DNA of 64,000 nucleotides from Talinum fruticosum (Eukaryota > Streptophyta > Magnoliopsida > Caryophyllales > Talinaceae), in the NCBI GenBank assembly GCA_021018815.1, contig JAITYX010000047.1:744001-808000 (forward strand), given 5' to 3'. The first letter of the stretch is position 1. The number at the start of each line of letters is the position of its first letter. The notes beneath the pieces were generated by a model. The model saw only the letters and a program-made list of their open reading frames with translations, made no database searches and had not been told where the DNA came from. Below, in pieces: positions 27,042 through 39,545 of the stretch. The translations under genes and the position numbers were made by a program.

Positions 27042-28363
27042 TCATACCAATACATACAACATCCTGATACACAACAACATCGACGACAACAAACCCCAAT
27101 TCCTCCCACCACCACCATCAATGCAGCTCCTCCGATCTCCTCCGGAGGTCATTTCCCCTCGGAATCCCGGGGGCGACGACAAATGGCTCGGCTCACCATA
27201 CCCAATGTCCGGTGAGGACTCCGGCGCCGTCCCAATAACTGGCGGCTGCGCCCCCACCAACGGCCCACTCTTCCCGCCGCTCCCCCTAAACTCACCCCCG
27301 CCGACCCCTTCCCGAAGATCTCCCTCGGCAACAAAACGTTTGAAACCCCGAAAATCGCCACCGGGTTCTGATCGAACACCGTCTGGGTCACCACTGCCTG
27401 AACTAAACCCGTATTGATCGCCACCGACCCGTTTACCCTGGAGATGTTGAGCGTGAAGCTTCCGGCGCCGTTGTCCTCCGTCGCCAGCGTCGGCTGAACA
27501 GGGTTCACGATGGATTCCAGCGAACCCAGCGGGTAGTAAGAATGGAGGACGTGAAATTTCAACACCAGGGACTTCCTCTCTGCCGGCAACGCCTGCAATT
27601 GTACCGTCGGAGGAAGGTTTGCGAAGGCCTCGTCTGTGGGAACGAATAGGGTTATTCCGGCGCCGCCTTCGTCCTCCTCGAATTCCTCCACCACCCCCGA
27701 CGCCATCAGCATGGACGCCGCCACGTTGAAGTCGTGGCCGCCGATCAATGCCCGGGTGATGTTCAGCCCCGGTGGAGGTGGGCGCGTCTCCGATGCCATC
27801 AGATCGAACCCGTACGGGATCAGGAGCGAATCGACGGTGAAGATTGAGAGGTTGTACGGCACCGTCTTGAGGAGAGAGATGACATTGGCGGAGACGGTGT
27901 TGTTGTTGGGCGGGTGGAAGGAGGCGACGCCGTCGGCTGCGCTGAAGGTAACGTTGAGGGATCCAAAATCGCTGGGCGCTCGGCCGGTGGTTTGGAAAAG
28001 GGTGGTAACTAGGGATCCCGCCGGAGGGGTGCGTCGGAGATCGGACCAGGTGAGGTACTGGAGGAGGACGTGGTAGCGGACGACGTCGGCGAGGGTAGCC
28101 GGAGATGCCGCCGGGAAAGCCGCGGAGGAGGAGCGGAGTTGAGAGTTGGGGACGGCGAGGATGGTGAGAGAAGTGCGGCGGTCGAGGTCGGCGTAGATTC
28201 CTGTGGAGATGAGGAGGGAGGTGAAATCGGAGAGATCTGGGTAGTGAGATAGAATCCCAGTAATGTTGAGCGCCCGAATCGGGAGGAGGGAGAAGGAGAA
28301 GAGGAGGAAACAGAGGAATGCTATACGAGTGCAATGGGAATTGGGTGAGGATTCAGCCACCAT
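27042..28363 (-). CDS. FLA4: Fasciclin-like arabinogalactan protein (FLA4/SOS5-like), with an apparent 1-nt deletion
   Basis: Single-exon gene for a secreted, probably GPI-anchored cell-wall glycoprotein involved in cell expansion. Seen: a signal peptide (residues 1-31, with a hydrophobic core AFLCFLLFSFSLLPI), a first FAS1 domain (about 35-185), and a second FAS1 domain (about 200-345) with TLFVPTDEAF (H1), LKFHVLHSYYP (YH) and NPVAIFGVSNVLLP (H2). There are several N-glycosylation sites (NIT, NVT, NLS, NIS, NGS). The frame that encodes both domains runs into a basic, non-conserved tail stopping at 27,149. The expected Ser/Pro tail (GTAPESSP, SHLSSPPGF) and a C-terminal hydrophobic stretch lie in another frame ending at 27,042. 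The total of 1,322 nt is one base short of 441 codons. GC content and CpG content are high compared with the flanks. Confidence 0.88.
27250..27312 (-). other. Frameshift interval in the FLA gene
   Basis: The frame changes between the conserved EIF (about 27,312) and the Pro/Ser tail (about 27,250). The interval contains three runs of five C (27,251-27,255, 27,282-27,286 and 27,295-27,299). The shift equals one missing base. Confidence 0.75.
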
Positions 28364-28393
28364 TGTTGGGTTTCTGGGTCGGGGAGTGGAGTG

Positions 28394-28525
28394 AAGCTCA
28401 GCTCAGCTCAGCTCAGACACAGTGAGAGAATTTGGGGATAGACTGGAAAGAGCAGAGAGAAGATGCTGGAGAGAGAGAGAGATGACGATGATGATGATGA
28501 TGATGATGTATGATGGATGATGATG
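28394..28525. repeat. Short tandem repeats in the FLA 5' UTR
   Basis: Four AGCTC units at 28,394-28,415, a GA run at about 28,470-28,481 and a GAT/ATG run at 28,482-28,525, all upstream of the minus-strand FLA start. Confidence 0.9.
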
Positions 28526-28606
28526 ATGGGGGTGGGGGTGTGATGTGGAGGAGCATGGAAACATGAAAAATAGTTTTAAAAAAGGACAAATGGTAAAACA
28601 TTTCTC

Positions 28607-28617
28607 TCTCTATATAT
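28607..28617 (-). promoter_or_regulatory. Probable TATA box of the FLA gene
   Basis: On the minus strand GATATATAGAG lies about 245 bp upstream of the FLA ATG, in a CT/GA-rich context. This would give a 5' UTR of about 210 nt. Confidence 0.45.
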
Positions 28618-28729
28618 CTGTCACTCACATTCACAAAGCCAAAGCCAATTCCCACTGGCTGAGGCTCAGGGAGGTCAAGCCTTAAGCTATTGTGGGGACA
28701 TAATAAGAAGAATGCTCTCTTCAACATTT

Positions 28730-31200
28730 TAATTTAAGGTATGTTCGAGTTTATGTATGAAATATATATAAATAATAACGAATATAAATAAATATTATTT
28801 TAAAAATATTTTCATTTTCTTTTTTTGCTGTTGATGTCAAAATTTTCAAATCTCCCCTTTTATTGGATACTTGTCATGATTTCTCAACTTCTACGTCTTA
28901 TGATTTCTAATCATATCTCATATTTAAATTTCGTGAGATATATCTAAAATAATTCATTGACATTGATCAACACTCACAAGCACCGGTCAATACTTAATCA
29001 GAATTTATTAGCACTTAATTGCACGTCTTGTTTATAATTTTCGAATAATTAACCCTTATAGACATCGACACCGATAAACATTTATTTACGTTGTTTGACA
29101 TTCATCACCACTAATTACTACTCAACGTTGATAATAATAAGTTGAAAATAACATATCCTTATATATTGGTCGAACTAGTAATATGAGCATTTGAAGTATG
29201 ATATGTTATGTTGCACTTTTAAATCTTTGATATATCATATATATATATATAATTCATATAACTAATAACTACTTATGTATCATATATTACGTTTTGAATG
29301 TTTATGGGAAGCATATACTTCTTAAAAGTACAATACAGGAATCGGGTTCGTCCCGGGAATACATTACCACTTGGAAAATGGGGGATTTTTTTTTGGGGGG
29401 GAATAGGAGGATGGCTTAGTGTATATTGAGTTATTGTTTTTGTATGTTGTGCGATTGGCAATAAATAAAGTAGTGGTCCATGTTTAGAGATGACTATGAG
29501 TTAAAAAGAGTGGGCCAATATGCTATTTCTATGGACTTCAATGCAACCTACGGCCCGCATTATTTCCCGGTCTAGCTTCATTGGACCCATCGGTCCATAC
29601 ACTCAACTGTATTCTGGCCCATTTTATTAGGACACTTCGTTTAAAAAGTTGAAATGAAATAAAAATAATGGGTATAGAAATATTTTATGATTCATAAATA
29701 TTAATTGCTAGAGTTAGCTCAGAAACGAAAAACAAGAATTTTAAATACACTTACAAAATAGACAAAAATTCACACTTACATGATGTGGCGCGATCAGATG
29801 CAATACATCACCATGAAAATAAGGAGAGTTTTGAGAATAAAATATAAAATTAACCAATCAAAATATATTGCTGTATATTTTGTTGGTATAATTATACTTT
29901 TCCAACGAAAAAATAAATTGTAATAATTCGGATTCGTATAAATAAGTCTGAAGGGAGTTGATGTTTACTCAAATCCATAGTTAAAGGATTAATTTAACTA
30001 TTAATATGTGATTCTAAATGAAAAATCATGAAACTAATGAGAATTAATAATTTCGTTCGTACCTTAGAGTTATTGTGTAGATCCCAATTAAAAAAAAATC
30101 AATTATATAGATATAAATTATAATATATTTCTATATACATAAATTCAGACCCGGTGTACTATTTTTGCCTTCCTATGGCGAGCCCAACAAATGCTCTAGT
30201 CAACTTCATAGACGTTGTAGGTTTCAATTTTCAATTTAATTTGACCAAAGTAAGAAAATAATACTATGAAATGATAAATAAAGGTGGTCCAATTAATTGA
30301 GGTCTAAGTGACTTGGTCTTCCTTCCTCTAGAACTACAAATTATAAACAAAAGTCTTCCACGGATACCATAAATAACAAACAATTGTCCCTCAATTTTTA
30401 AAGTTGGTAGGTGAATTTTATTTTCCGCACCAAACAAAATACTACGGCCACTAACAAAATAGAGTTTTTGGATCTTTTTTAGTTCAACGACAATCTCATA
30501 AGATAGATATTACATAACATGATTATCTGAAATTTTGTTCGATTAAAATTTGGCAGGTTTTTCGGAAGTTCTTTATCTACTTGAAATATTATTTTTAGGG
30601 ATAAGTGTGACGACATCTAATCTTCAAATACCGAGTGAAATTAGACTTGAATTGAAAGTTTGTATTGTTTTATATGTTAACCTTGTTTGAGTAAAAAAAT
30701 AGCCATGTTTTCAAAATTTCATAACTCAATTGATATGCATAAAAGCTTTATCAGAAATTTTGAATATTAATAGAATTTTAAAGCTAGTTCAAAATGACAT
30801 TTATACGGGCATTTATAATAACTTTCAACTTATTTCAATCCATTTAAACTTATTTTGGTTATATCAGCTAACTATTTTAACTAATTTAAGCTATTTTCAG
30901 CTCGTTTAAATTGAAATAACTAATTTTATTAATATTTTTTATGTGTACATATTGAAAAATGTCGGAGTTGCATAACAAATTGTGGAACTGATCTATTCAT
31001 CTACCAAAGTGAAAACATTGAATAGAGGAAATTAGGTGAGTGATTAATTATTTTAGTGGTTGTATGTATTGCAATCTAATTACCCAAAAAGTTTTTTTTG
31101 ATGGAAAATCTACCCAAAAAGTTATCAATTAGGGTGTAGAAAGAAAGAAAAAAGACGAGAATAATAACGAAAGGAGGAAATTAGTTTTGGAAAAAGAAAA
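28730..31200. other. Intergenic DNA, no gene supported
   Basis: AT-rich. A TA microsatellite lies at 29,236-29,253. No coding signal or delimited repeat was seen. Confidence 0.55.
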
Positions 31201-31251
31201 ATGAATAAATCTGAAAACTTCCAAATTACGGTTGGAAAGACGGAAGAGATA

Positions 31252-31751
31252 GAGAGAGAGAGAGAGTAGAGAGAGACTGATTTTGCGCGTAAAAAGGGCG
31301 CCAGAGAAAACTTGGAAGTTAGAGAGAGAGAGAGAGGAAGAGCAGACAAACAAGACTTGATCTTCTTCTTGTTCTTCCTCCCGTCAACCCAAGCTGTTTT
31401 CATTCAGCAGCCAGCAAAAAAAAAAAAAAAAAAAAAAAAGGAAGAAAGAAAGACCCTTCAGTTTGTTTATCATCATCTGTAAGCTTCAATTCTCACATCT
31501 TCAGAGACAGAGCATCTGTTGATTCTGTTCTTCAACTGATTAATTAATATTCATGCCAGCAGTTTTCAGGTAAGGACTCTTAATTTCCTGCTAATTAAAT
31601 TAAACCGGAATTTTTACATGTAAATGAATTAACATTCAGTTACGTGATTTTCAGATAAATTAAATTGATGGGTTTTTGTGGGCGATTAATTTGTTTGAGT
31701 TTCTTCAATCTCTCTGGAATTTGATCAGTTGGTTGGTGATTGGGTAATCAG
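31252..31751 (+). promoter_or_regulatory. 5' leader of the DUF4378 gene, with intron
   Basis: GA runs (31,252-31,267 and 31,322-31,336) and a 24-bp A run (31,416-31,439) precede a probable leader exon. A donor TTTTCAG|GTAAGG at 31,570 and an acceptor ending at 31,751 (GTAATCAG) define a 182-bp leader intron that ends two bases before the ATG. Confidence 0.6.
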
Positions 31752-31753
31752 AG

Positions 31754-33817
31754 ATGGGGAAGCTTCATCTATGGCGGAAAAACTCGTATGTTCGGGTCGA
31801 GAAGGAAGAACCGGGTTGCGTATGGGCTTTGTTTCGGATCCTTAATTATCAGCGCTGGTATAATGTCAGAAAAATGCTTCCTTACAGGAAGCATAAACCT
31901 CATGAAAGAACCACCAAATGTGAGTTAATTAGTTAATTTCAATTTAATTCTCCTCCTTTGGGTTTTAATTTTCTGATAATCATGTCTTAATTCACACATT
32001 AATATATATTTTTACAGCTAAAGGAATTAAACCAGATGGTCAATATCAAATTAGCGACCCACTGGAATTAGAGGGGTATGATGCAATCATGCTCAACTCT
32101 GCTTCTGTAAGTTTTCGAAGTGATTTAGGACGTGATGTGTATTTTGCAAATTATGAAATGCGCTTTTCACAGGCAAATAATAGTAAATTTGAATCATATA
32201 TCAGGTGAATTCGAGTGCGAGTACAGCTCTTAGCACACTGATAGAAGAAGAAGACAATTCCAGAAAAGCAGAATTGGCTGATCAACAGCCTCAACTGCAA
32301 GAGTTTGAGGATGATCGTGTTGATTTGAGCACTCCGACCTTACTTTCCCTTCTTAAGGCTGATCCGAAGCTGGTAAGTAACGTTAAATGCATCGATGAAT
32401 CGAGCTGTTCACCTTTGGAAGAAGGAATTCCTGTTATTGAAGCAAGACTTGTGTATCGAAAACTTTGCAGGATAGTCCGAGACAACGCAGGTTGGCAAGG
32501 TCAGGGACGTTTCCTTCTCCGAATAATTTGCATAGTTTGGGATTTGGAAGAACACCAAGTAAGGTCGAGAATAAGCACACTGAAATTTGGCCTGTCACGA
32601 GTCATGAGAATGAACTCCGGAGGGCAAAGTCTCTAAGGATGATAAGATCATCGTCACTGAACGAGCCACTCGATAAATTTGGGGACTTGTTTCGTAGTAA
32701 GAGTAGAAAAGAGATGAAGTACCCATCTTTCAGCGAGAAGGACTTCACATCATTGGGTGACCATCATCATCATCATCATCTTCGTAGGAAATCGTTCAGT
32801 GAGAGACTCTCTTTGCTAGAGACGGAGTCCTTTCCTTTCGGTTCTAATGAAGTACCTCGGCTTAGCCTTGAAGTACTTAATCACCTGAGAGAATCAAGGG
32901 TCGACTCTCCTAGAGATTTTGATAGCCCTAAACGTACAGAAAACTCAGGTGCATCACAGTTAGATGAAAATAGGATTGAAGATAGCTTTCTCGAGGAGCA
33001 AGGGCAGAGTAATCATCAAGAAAATGGAGAACAGACTGCTGATTTTGGTTCCGTTTCTTCTCCAGTAGAGGCAGGTCTTCAAGAGGGCGAAACAGAAAGT
33101 GCAGAAATCCCACTTCCAGAAGGTAATAATCACTATACTAATCCCCTTGAAAATTGGACTAGTAGCAGGGTTTTGACCTCAACTAGTCTAATTGCAGATT
33201 CAACGCTAGTGTCACAAACCACATCTACCTTTGAAAAAGCCGAGGATATTCAATGCTCCGATGATCAACTCATGCATCTTGAGGAGGAGGAATACAACGA
33301 ACAGTTTGAATATGTGAAGCACGTACTCGATGTATTAGGATTCTTAGGAGGGGAAGACCAATGTGGAGCGTGGGAGTCCATGGATGAAACACTCGATCCT
33401 ACACTATTCGATGAAATAGAGGTCTTGTGCCCTTTCAAGCCCGAGCCATCAACCAAAGACTCAGTTGGCATGTCTAGCTCTAACCGCAAAGTCTTGTTTC
33501 ATTTGATCATCGAGGCACTGCTTGAAATACATGAGAAATCATTCGCATTCCATTCCCCTGACTCCTTGTCATTCAGCCTCCACATCCACACCATGTCAAA
33601 GGGGCAAAGGCGGATTCTTGAGGAGGTGTGGGAGTTCGTTAGCAAGTGGCTCAGTTGGAAGCCGCATTTGGACCCGAGACTCGATGCTCTCGTGGCTCGT
33701 GACTTGTCAAAGAGCAGCAGTGTTTGGAAGAACAGCCAAACAGAGATTGAATACATGGGTCTAGATTTGGAGGAGTTGATTTTTGATGATTTATTGGAAG
33801 AAATTCTTGGTTGTTGA
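31754..33817 (+). CDS. DUF4378-domain protein (TRM-like)
   Basis: Four coding exons: 31,754-31,919, 32,018-32,106, 32,205-32,372 and 32,471-33,817. The total is 1,770 nt, encoding 589 residues, with all phases consistent and canonical GT-AG introns. The N-terminus MGKLHLWRKN with a following Trp- and Arg-rich block (residues 1-55) is conserved among plant DUF4378 proteins. The middle is disordered, with Arg/Ser stretches (LRRAKSLRMIRSSS, FRSKSRKEMKYPSFS) and a His run. The DUF4378 domain fills about residues 420-585 (YVKHVLDVLGFLGG, LFDEIEVLCPF, LFHLIIEALLEIHEK, WEFVSKWLSW, ending DLLEEILGC). Related TRM proteins recruit TON1/PP2A complexes to microtubules, but I did not find a clear TON1-binding motif beyond the domain, so the function is inferred only. 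No break was seen. Confidence 0.88.
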
Positions 33818-34600
33818 AAGTTGGTTTTTCTAGTTAGCTCGTTTCATGCCTTGTCTGATTGATTATAGTCATCGTATACAATTATACACATGTAAAGGAA
33901 TCCATCAATGATATATAAAGCACAAGTTGTCATTGATGATTGTTCTAAGGTTTTTTTTTTATTTTTTTTTTAACTTTACAAACCTCACATACTTTTATTT
34001 TCTCTTTGTATAGAAATAGGGTTTGGCGAGTATCATACTAATTTTAAATAAGTGTTTTTTAAAAATATTTTTTTGAAAATTATTTTTGTTTTTTATAAAC
34101 TTTAAGCATGTTTGGCCTAATTTTTTAAAAAATTATTTTTTTTAAAAATATTTTTTAAAAATTATTTTTGAAGAAAAATTAAAATGTTTAACCTAAATTT
34201 TATATAAGTGTTTTTAAATAATTAATTTATTTGACCAATATTTTTAGAAAGGGAGAGAGAGGAGATTGAGATAAAACAAAATAAGAAAGATAGATGGAGA
34301 TAAAAGAGAGAGAGCGTGAAAGATAAGAGAAAATAATGTAGAAAGAGAGCAGAGAGAGAAAGGAGAAGAGAGAGAAAAAAGGTATTGTAGGTGGGTTGTT
34401 AGAAAGATTTCCAAAAATTACCAACAGAAATAATTATTTGTTATTTTTGTTTTTGTTTTGGGAATTATTTTTGAAAAACAGTTTTTATTTTTTTAAAAAA
34501 GTGTTTGGCCTAATTTCAATTTTTAGTTATTAAAAACACTTTTAAAATATACGTCAAACACTCACTTAACTACACGAAACATATTAAATTTACTTATTAT
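33818..34600. repeat. AT-rich MITE-like region
   Basis: Contains words such as gtttggcctaatttt repeated in the same orientation (34,109 and 34,502), and a facing pair (aagtgttttttaaaaat near 34,050 and its inverted relative aacacttttaaaatat near 34,538). This is reminiscent of a hAT-type MITE. A GA-rich stretch at 34,248-34,380 lies between them. The boundaries are not clear. Confidence 0.35.
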
Positions 34601-37029
34601 TATTCATAACATTTACTTATTATGCACGGGAATATAAAATTTAAAAAGTTATATTACCTCTCAAATAATGTGATATTATTTTCAAAATATTAATACTTTT
34701 AAAATTATTTTCAACTCCTTTTTTATCATTTTCTGCTATTAGTAAGAGTTTTTATGTCCGATTATAATTCAAATTCATCAAAATAAAAAGAACTCAATTT
34801 AAATTTTTTTATATGAGTTGTATATATTGACAATTTTAAATGGAGGAATAAGGTATAGGATATCAAAAAATTAAAAAATTAGATAATAAAATGAAGATAA
34901 AATTTTAATTTTAATTTATTTGATCATATGCCCATTAAATTTCATATTGGTGATATAGCCTATGAAAAATGTACTAATAATTTATACTTACTTATTTATA
35001 ATATATAAATTTTAATTATTATTTTGAAATATAATTATCTTCTTCCAATCTTGAAACTAAAGTAATGGTAAAAAGTTGGAAGAATTTTAAGAATTTTTCT
35101 TTAATTATATATGATTTAACTAATGCGATTGGCGATTGAGATTCTTACTAATTATTTTGGAAAATGTGTTATAGTATGTGCAAATAATACTTTCTCCTTT
35201 CTTCTCCCCTTGCCCAAAAAATATTTTTCCCTCTTGATATTTGTTAATGTGTGGTTTTGTCTGTAACCTATTTCTATTCATTTTTAATTTTTTAATAAAA
35301 ATACTAATGACCTTCATTCAAGTTCTTAGAAATTGTAATTAATTGCCAAGAAGATTATATATAATTCCTAGACAATTTATCTATGCACGGGTCCTTTAGT
35401 ATAAATTTATAAATAAATTATGAACTGAAGATATGAATCGTTATGAAATAAATAAAAAATTCAAATAGTTAGAATAAAAAGAGGCACTAATAAAACAAAG
35501 TAAGCTAAAATAAAGATGCAAATGGTATAAAACTTAATAGTTATAGTAGATTTTTAAGATTGAGAATTGTTTTTCTTTTTATCAAATAATTTAAGATTGA
35601 GAACCGATCAACCACTCGTAGATTTGATACGAACAACCTTTGTTATTGAGTATCAATAAATACATTGTTACTATGCCTCTAAACTAACTTAATCAGAATA
35701 TGTTTGAATCACAATATAACCAATTGATTAACATATTGTAAATATTTTTTAAATCAATAACTATACTTCTAGAGATGAGAGAAATGAGGAAAATTCTTAT
35801 ATATGTGGATCAACTGTTGCACGTTCCTCCTTTTTCTATATAAATAAGGAATTTGAGATTTATTAATAAAGTATGGGATTTCTCATACCAACTAAGAGGA
35901 AATGTCATCAATTACATAATCCAAAGGGAGAATAAAATTTGCAGGCCTTTTAGATCAATTCGGATATGCGGCTCTATCTACGATCAAACTCATACACTGC
36001 ATAGATAATTTCCTTCTACTCATGCTTGTCCCCTTGAAGATGCTTTTGTTTCTTATACCCCATAAACAATAGGTTTTTTTTCTCCTTTTGATTGACTATA
36101 ATTAAGACATTTTTTAAAGTTAATTTGACTTGATTTTCTTTTATTTGAATTTTTATAATCTCATAAATTTGATGATTTTGATTGACTGCTTTTAAGGTGA
36201 TAAATAGAATGTATGTCATATTTTACTAAATATGATTGCATTTGAAATTTAAAATCATAACAAATAGGAGGGAAGTCATTTTAGATGTCCGGTTTCGACA
36301 TATGTAATGTGGTGTAAGGTAACATTTAAAAAATATTTTTAATTATAGTGTTAGTTAAGATTTAATTTTAAATAACTATCTTCTTTACTCGGTATCTTAA
36401 AAACATATGAATCAAACAATGTCCACAAAAAAAATTACTTATACCGTATTTCTTCTTTTTTTTATATAACTTATTAGAATTCAAAATTATATTCATAACC
36501 ATTGATATTTTAAAAAATATATTTTTAAACCCATAATATATAAGACATTCTTTTTGTAATTTGTCTTATACTCATGATTATTAAATCCCGATTCGGATCA
36601 CAATCATACGATTCTACGATCCAAAAACTTTTCATCGATCCAACTCCCATTACAACCATAAACTCATTAAAATTTTATGATCCTAATTTTGTTCCAAAAT
36701 TATATTGTAGGATCGAATTGAGACTATAATCTTATGTTTTGCATGGAAGAAAACAATTACAATTATTCAAAAATAAATAAATAAAATTGAAATTTAACAT
36801 TAAATTTATGCTTTTTACAATATAACACTATGTGATCCCGTACAATAAGTGAGGAAAGACACATAGGAAAAAAATTAATGAAAATGCTTGTATATTAATA
36901 ATATTTTGTATTTAGAGAAAGATTGTAATTTTAAGGAGGAAGATTAGAAAATATTTATTGATTTCAAATTAACAATTAAGAGAGTTTGATTAGTAAATAT
37001 TTTGGAAGATTCATTACCAAATTGAATAA

Positions 37030-37135
37030 ATTGGAGGGAACGGATTTTAGGGCCTTACTTTAGGCGGGATTAAACGTGCTGCAAGAAAGGATTAAAAAAA
37101 AATTTCAATAATAGTATTAGATAACTATTATACGT
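37030..37135 (+). repeat. Dispersed repeat, copy 1
   Basis: Contains TAGGCGGGATTAAACGTG followed by an A run and TTTCAATAATAGTATTAGATA. It is clearly alignable with the segment at about 38,430-38,540. Family unknown. Confidence 0.6.
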
Positions 37136-38429
37136 TCATATATATAACTATTATGAGTTATTAATCTTCAAATGAATATAGTCTTGCAACGTTGTTAAAA
37201 AAGGAAAACAGTATGTATAATTCAACAATCATAAAATTCAATAATTTAGAATCTACAACAAAGTTGAAATGCTTATATTTTTATTGGTACTTAAAATCGC
37301 TAATAAACATTACAATAATATAATCACACATTAAGAAACACTTGTGATTCGAAATAGATGCATCGATAAGTTCAACTACAAACCAAAAATTACACAATAA
37401 TGTCCAATCAACAATTTTCTTTTTACATTCAGTGACTTGTTTGGAGAGACACATGGAAGATTTTATTTTTAAAATATAAAAGTATATAAAAATTTGGAAA
37501 TTCTCACAAAAAAAAAAACAAAAATGAAAAAATTAAAAAAAAAAATGTATTCAAAATATTCAATTGTAAAAATTGAAATATCCGAATATATTGAAGAGAC
37601 AATATACAACAACATGATCATGTTAGTGAAAAATTTGAAAGATTAATACTTAGTCATTTTATGTCCATTCTAATACTCTTTCGTGGGGTTGTTGTCATAG
37701 CATAATAGTGATATGAATATATGTAAAAATAGAAAAAGATCATAATTCTAATGAAACAATATTGGATTTTAGTTGATGAATAATTTTTACACAAAGATCC
37801 CAACAATGGCTTAATTGATAGGCAGAGAGTAAGAGATAAATATGATTATACTAATATATTTAAAATAAAAACTAATTTGAATAAAAAGACTTAATTTGAA
37901 AAGAAAATGGAATTTAAGAGCTAATTAAAAGAAAAAATTATTTGTATTATATATTTGTAAAGGAAGAATTTTTTATTTTTTGATCAAGGAATTATTTTTA
38001 AATTAGATTTTTTTATTTAAATGATAATTTTGAACTTAGTAACTCGCATAAATATCGCTAGCTATACAGTATTTTCAATGGTTATTTTTTGATAAATAAA
38101 TATTTTTAATGATATTTGGGAAAGTTTAATAAGTAATACAATCTCCACACACACATATATATATATATACACACACACTCTTTAATTTCCAATAAATTAA
38201 AATGAAAAAGTTAGAGATATAATTAATATTAAGCAATCTCTACTCTAAACGGCACTCATAAGTTTACCATGTATATATCATTGCAAAAGGAAAAAAGAAG
38301 TGTAAATCATTGCCACAGTTTTGCAATAAAATTATTACTATGTTAATTATTTGTATCATCTTTACATAAATATATATTTGACAAAATTGAAACAATTTAG
38401 TTTGAATTTCAAAAATGATAGAAAAATAG

Positions 38430-38540
38430 GGAATCAATTTGAGAGGGGTTATTTAGGCGGGATTAAATGTGGTGCAACTAACAATTTAAAAAAAAATTTC
38501 AATTATACTATTAAATTTTTTGTGTTAGATATTGGCAAGT
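38430..38540 (+). repeat. Dispersed repeat, copy 2
   Basis: Contains TAGGCGGGATTAAATGTGG, an A run and TTTCAATTATACTATTA. It is in the same orientation as the copy 1.4 kb upstream. Confidence 0.6.
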
Positions 38541-38799
38541 ATTGTTATATTGACATTGAGGTAGAATGTGCCAATACTAGCAATGCTCAATACGGGTCAT
38601 TATAAACTATATTTAATATATTAAAAATTATATCATAATCTATACTATTTTTTTTTTATCGAGATAATATATATTGATCTATATAGATGGATATGATATA
38701 ATATTTATAACATACACAAAAAGTTATGTCAATCTTAAATTTTGGAAGCATATTTCGTAAATTAAACCACCCAAAAAAAAAAAATGAATAGGCTCAAGT

Positions 38800-39135
38800 G
38801 AAGAGACCCAAAAGCAATTTTCCGTGTATCAATTTTCGGCCCTCTCAGACTCTCGTCTCTGCCCACGGCTTCACCCAAACCCACATCACGACGCTCTCTT
38901 CTCTCAGTCCTGCCGGCGCCGCCCTACTCTCCGCCTACTCGAAGGCTCTCTCCGCCACTGCGCTGAAGAACAACTTAGTCCCCCTCGTCCACTTCGCTCG
39001 CTCTAACTCTCTCTTAGTCGCCCACCACCATGCCCCGCTTCCCCTGCCAGTCGCCGCCACTTCCGCTGGCCGCTGCCGCCCCACGCCAGCCTACCCTTCC
39101 TTTCCTTCATTCAGTCTCAAATCTCAAAGGTTAGG
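38800..39135 (+). other. GC-rich orphan exon-like segment
   Basis: Open in two frames and rich in C/CpG within very AT-rich DNA. It ends in CTCAAAG|GTTAGGG, which resembles a splice donor. No family was recognised. It may be the first exon of a gene interrupted by the adjacent LINE, or a captured gene fragment. Confidence 0.3.
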
Positions 39136-39545
39136 GTTTTCAAATTCTTTTAAATTTTTTTACTGTTAGTGTAAGAATTTTGAATGCATTATTAATGTAA
39201 TAATGTTGATTTGTAATGTTGATTGTTGATATATACATATTTTTTGTAAGAAGTTATGTCTTCATTATACAAAATCCCAACACCCATAAAGGTGATCTTT
39301 ACAATTCTAAAGTTTTTCAATGTAAAAAGGGCCTCCTTCTGGGAAGGGTTCCCTCAAACATCTAAAACCTCAGTTCTCTATACAAAACTAAGTTATCTCA
39401 ACATATTTTTTGTTGTGTGTATTCAAAAAGCATATCTATAACTAGCTTGTTGCCAAATACTTTTCACTGCTATATCTTCCCCTCCAGTTTTCCCCTGAAA
39501 CACAGAATCATTTCTATCTCTCCAAACTTGGTACCAAATTGCTGC

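Larger units (their letters stand above)
34600..38790. other. AT-rich intergenic DNA, no gene supported
   Basis: Dense A/T runs and a CA/TA microsatellite at about 38,142-38,179. Two related segments at about 37,050 and 38,440 are listed separately. No domain-bearing frame was seen. Confidence 0.55.

Noticed and set aside
27042..28334. Long Arg/Pro-rich open frame overlapping the FLA gene
   Set aside because: Most of it is the antisense-like out-of-frame shadow of a GC-rich gene. Only its last part (after the frameshift) is likely real FLA sequence.
32205..32636. Reading through 32,373-32,470 as coding in the DUF4378 gene
   Set aside because: A GT-AG intron (CTG|GTAAGT to TTTGCAG|GAT) joins the two frames in phase, so no frameshift is needed there.
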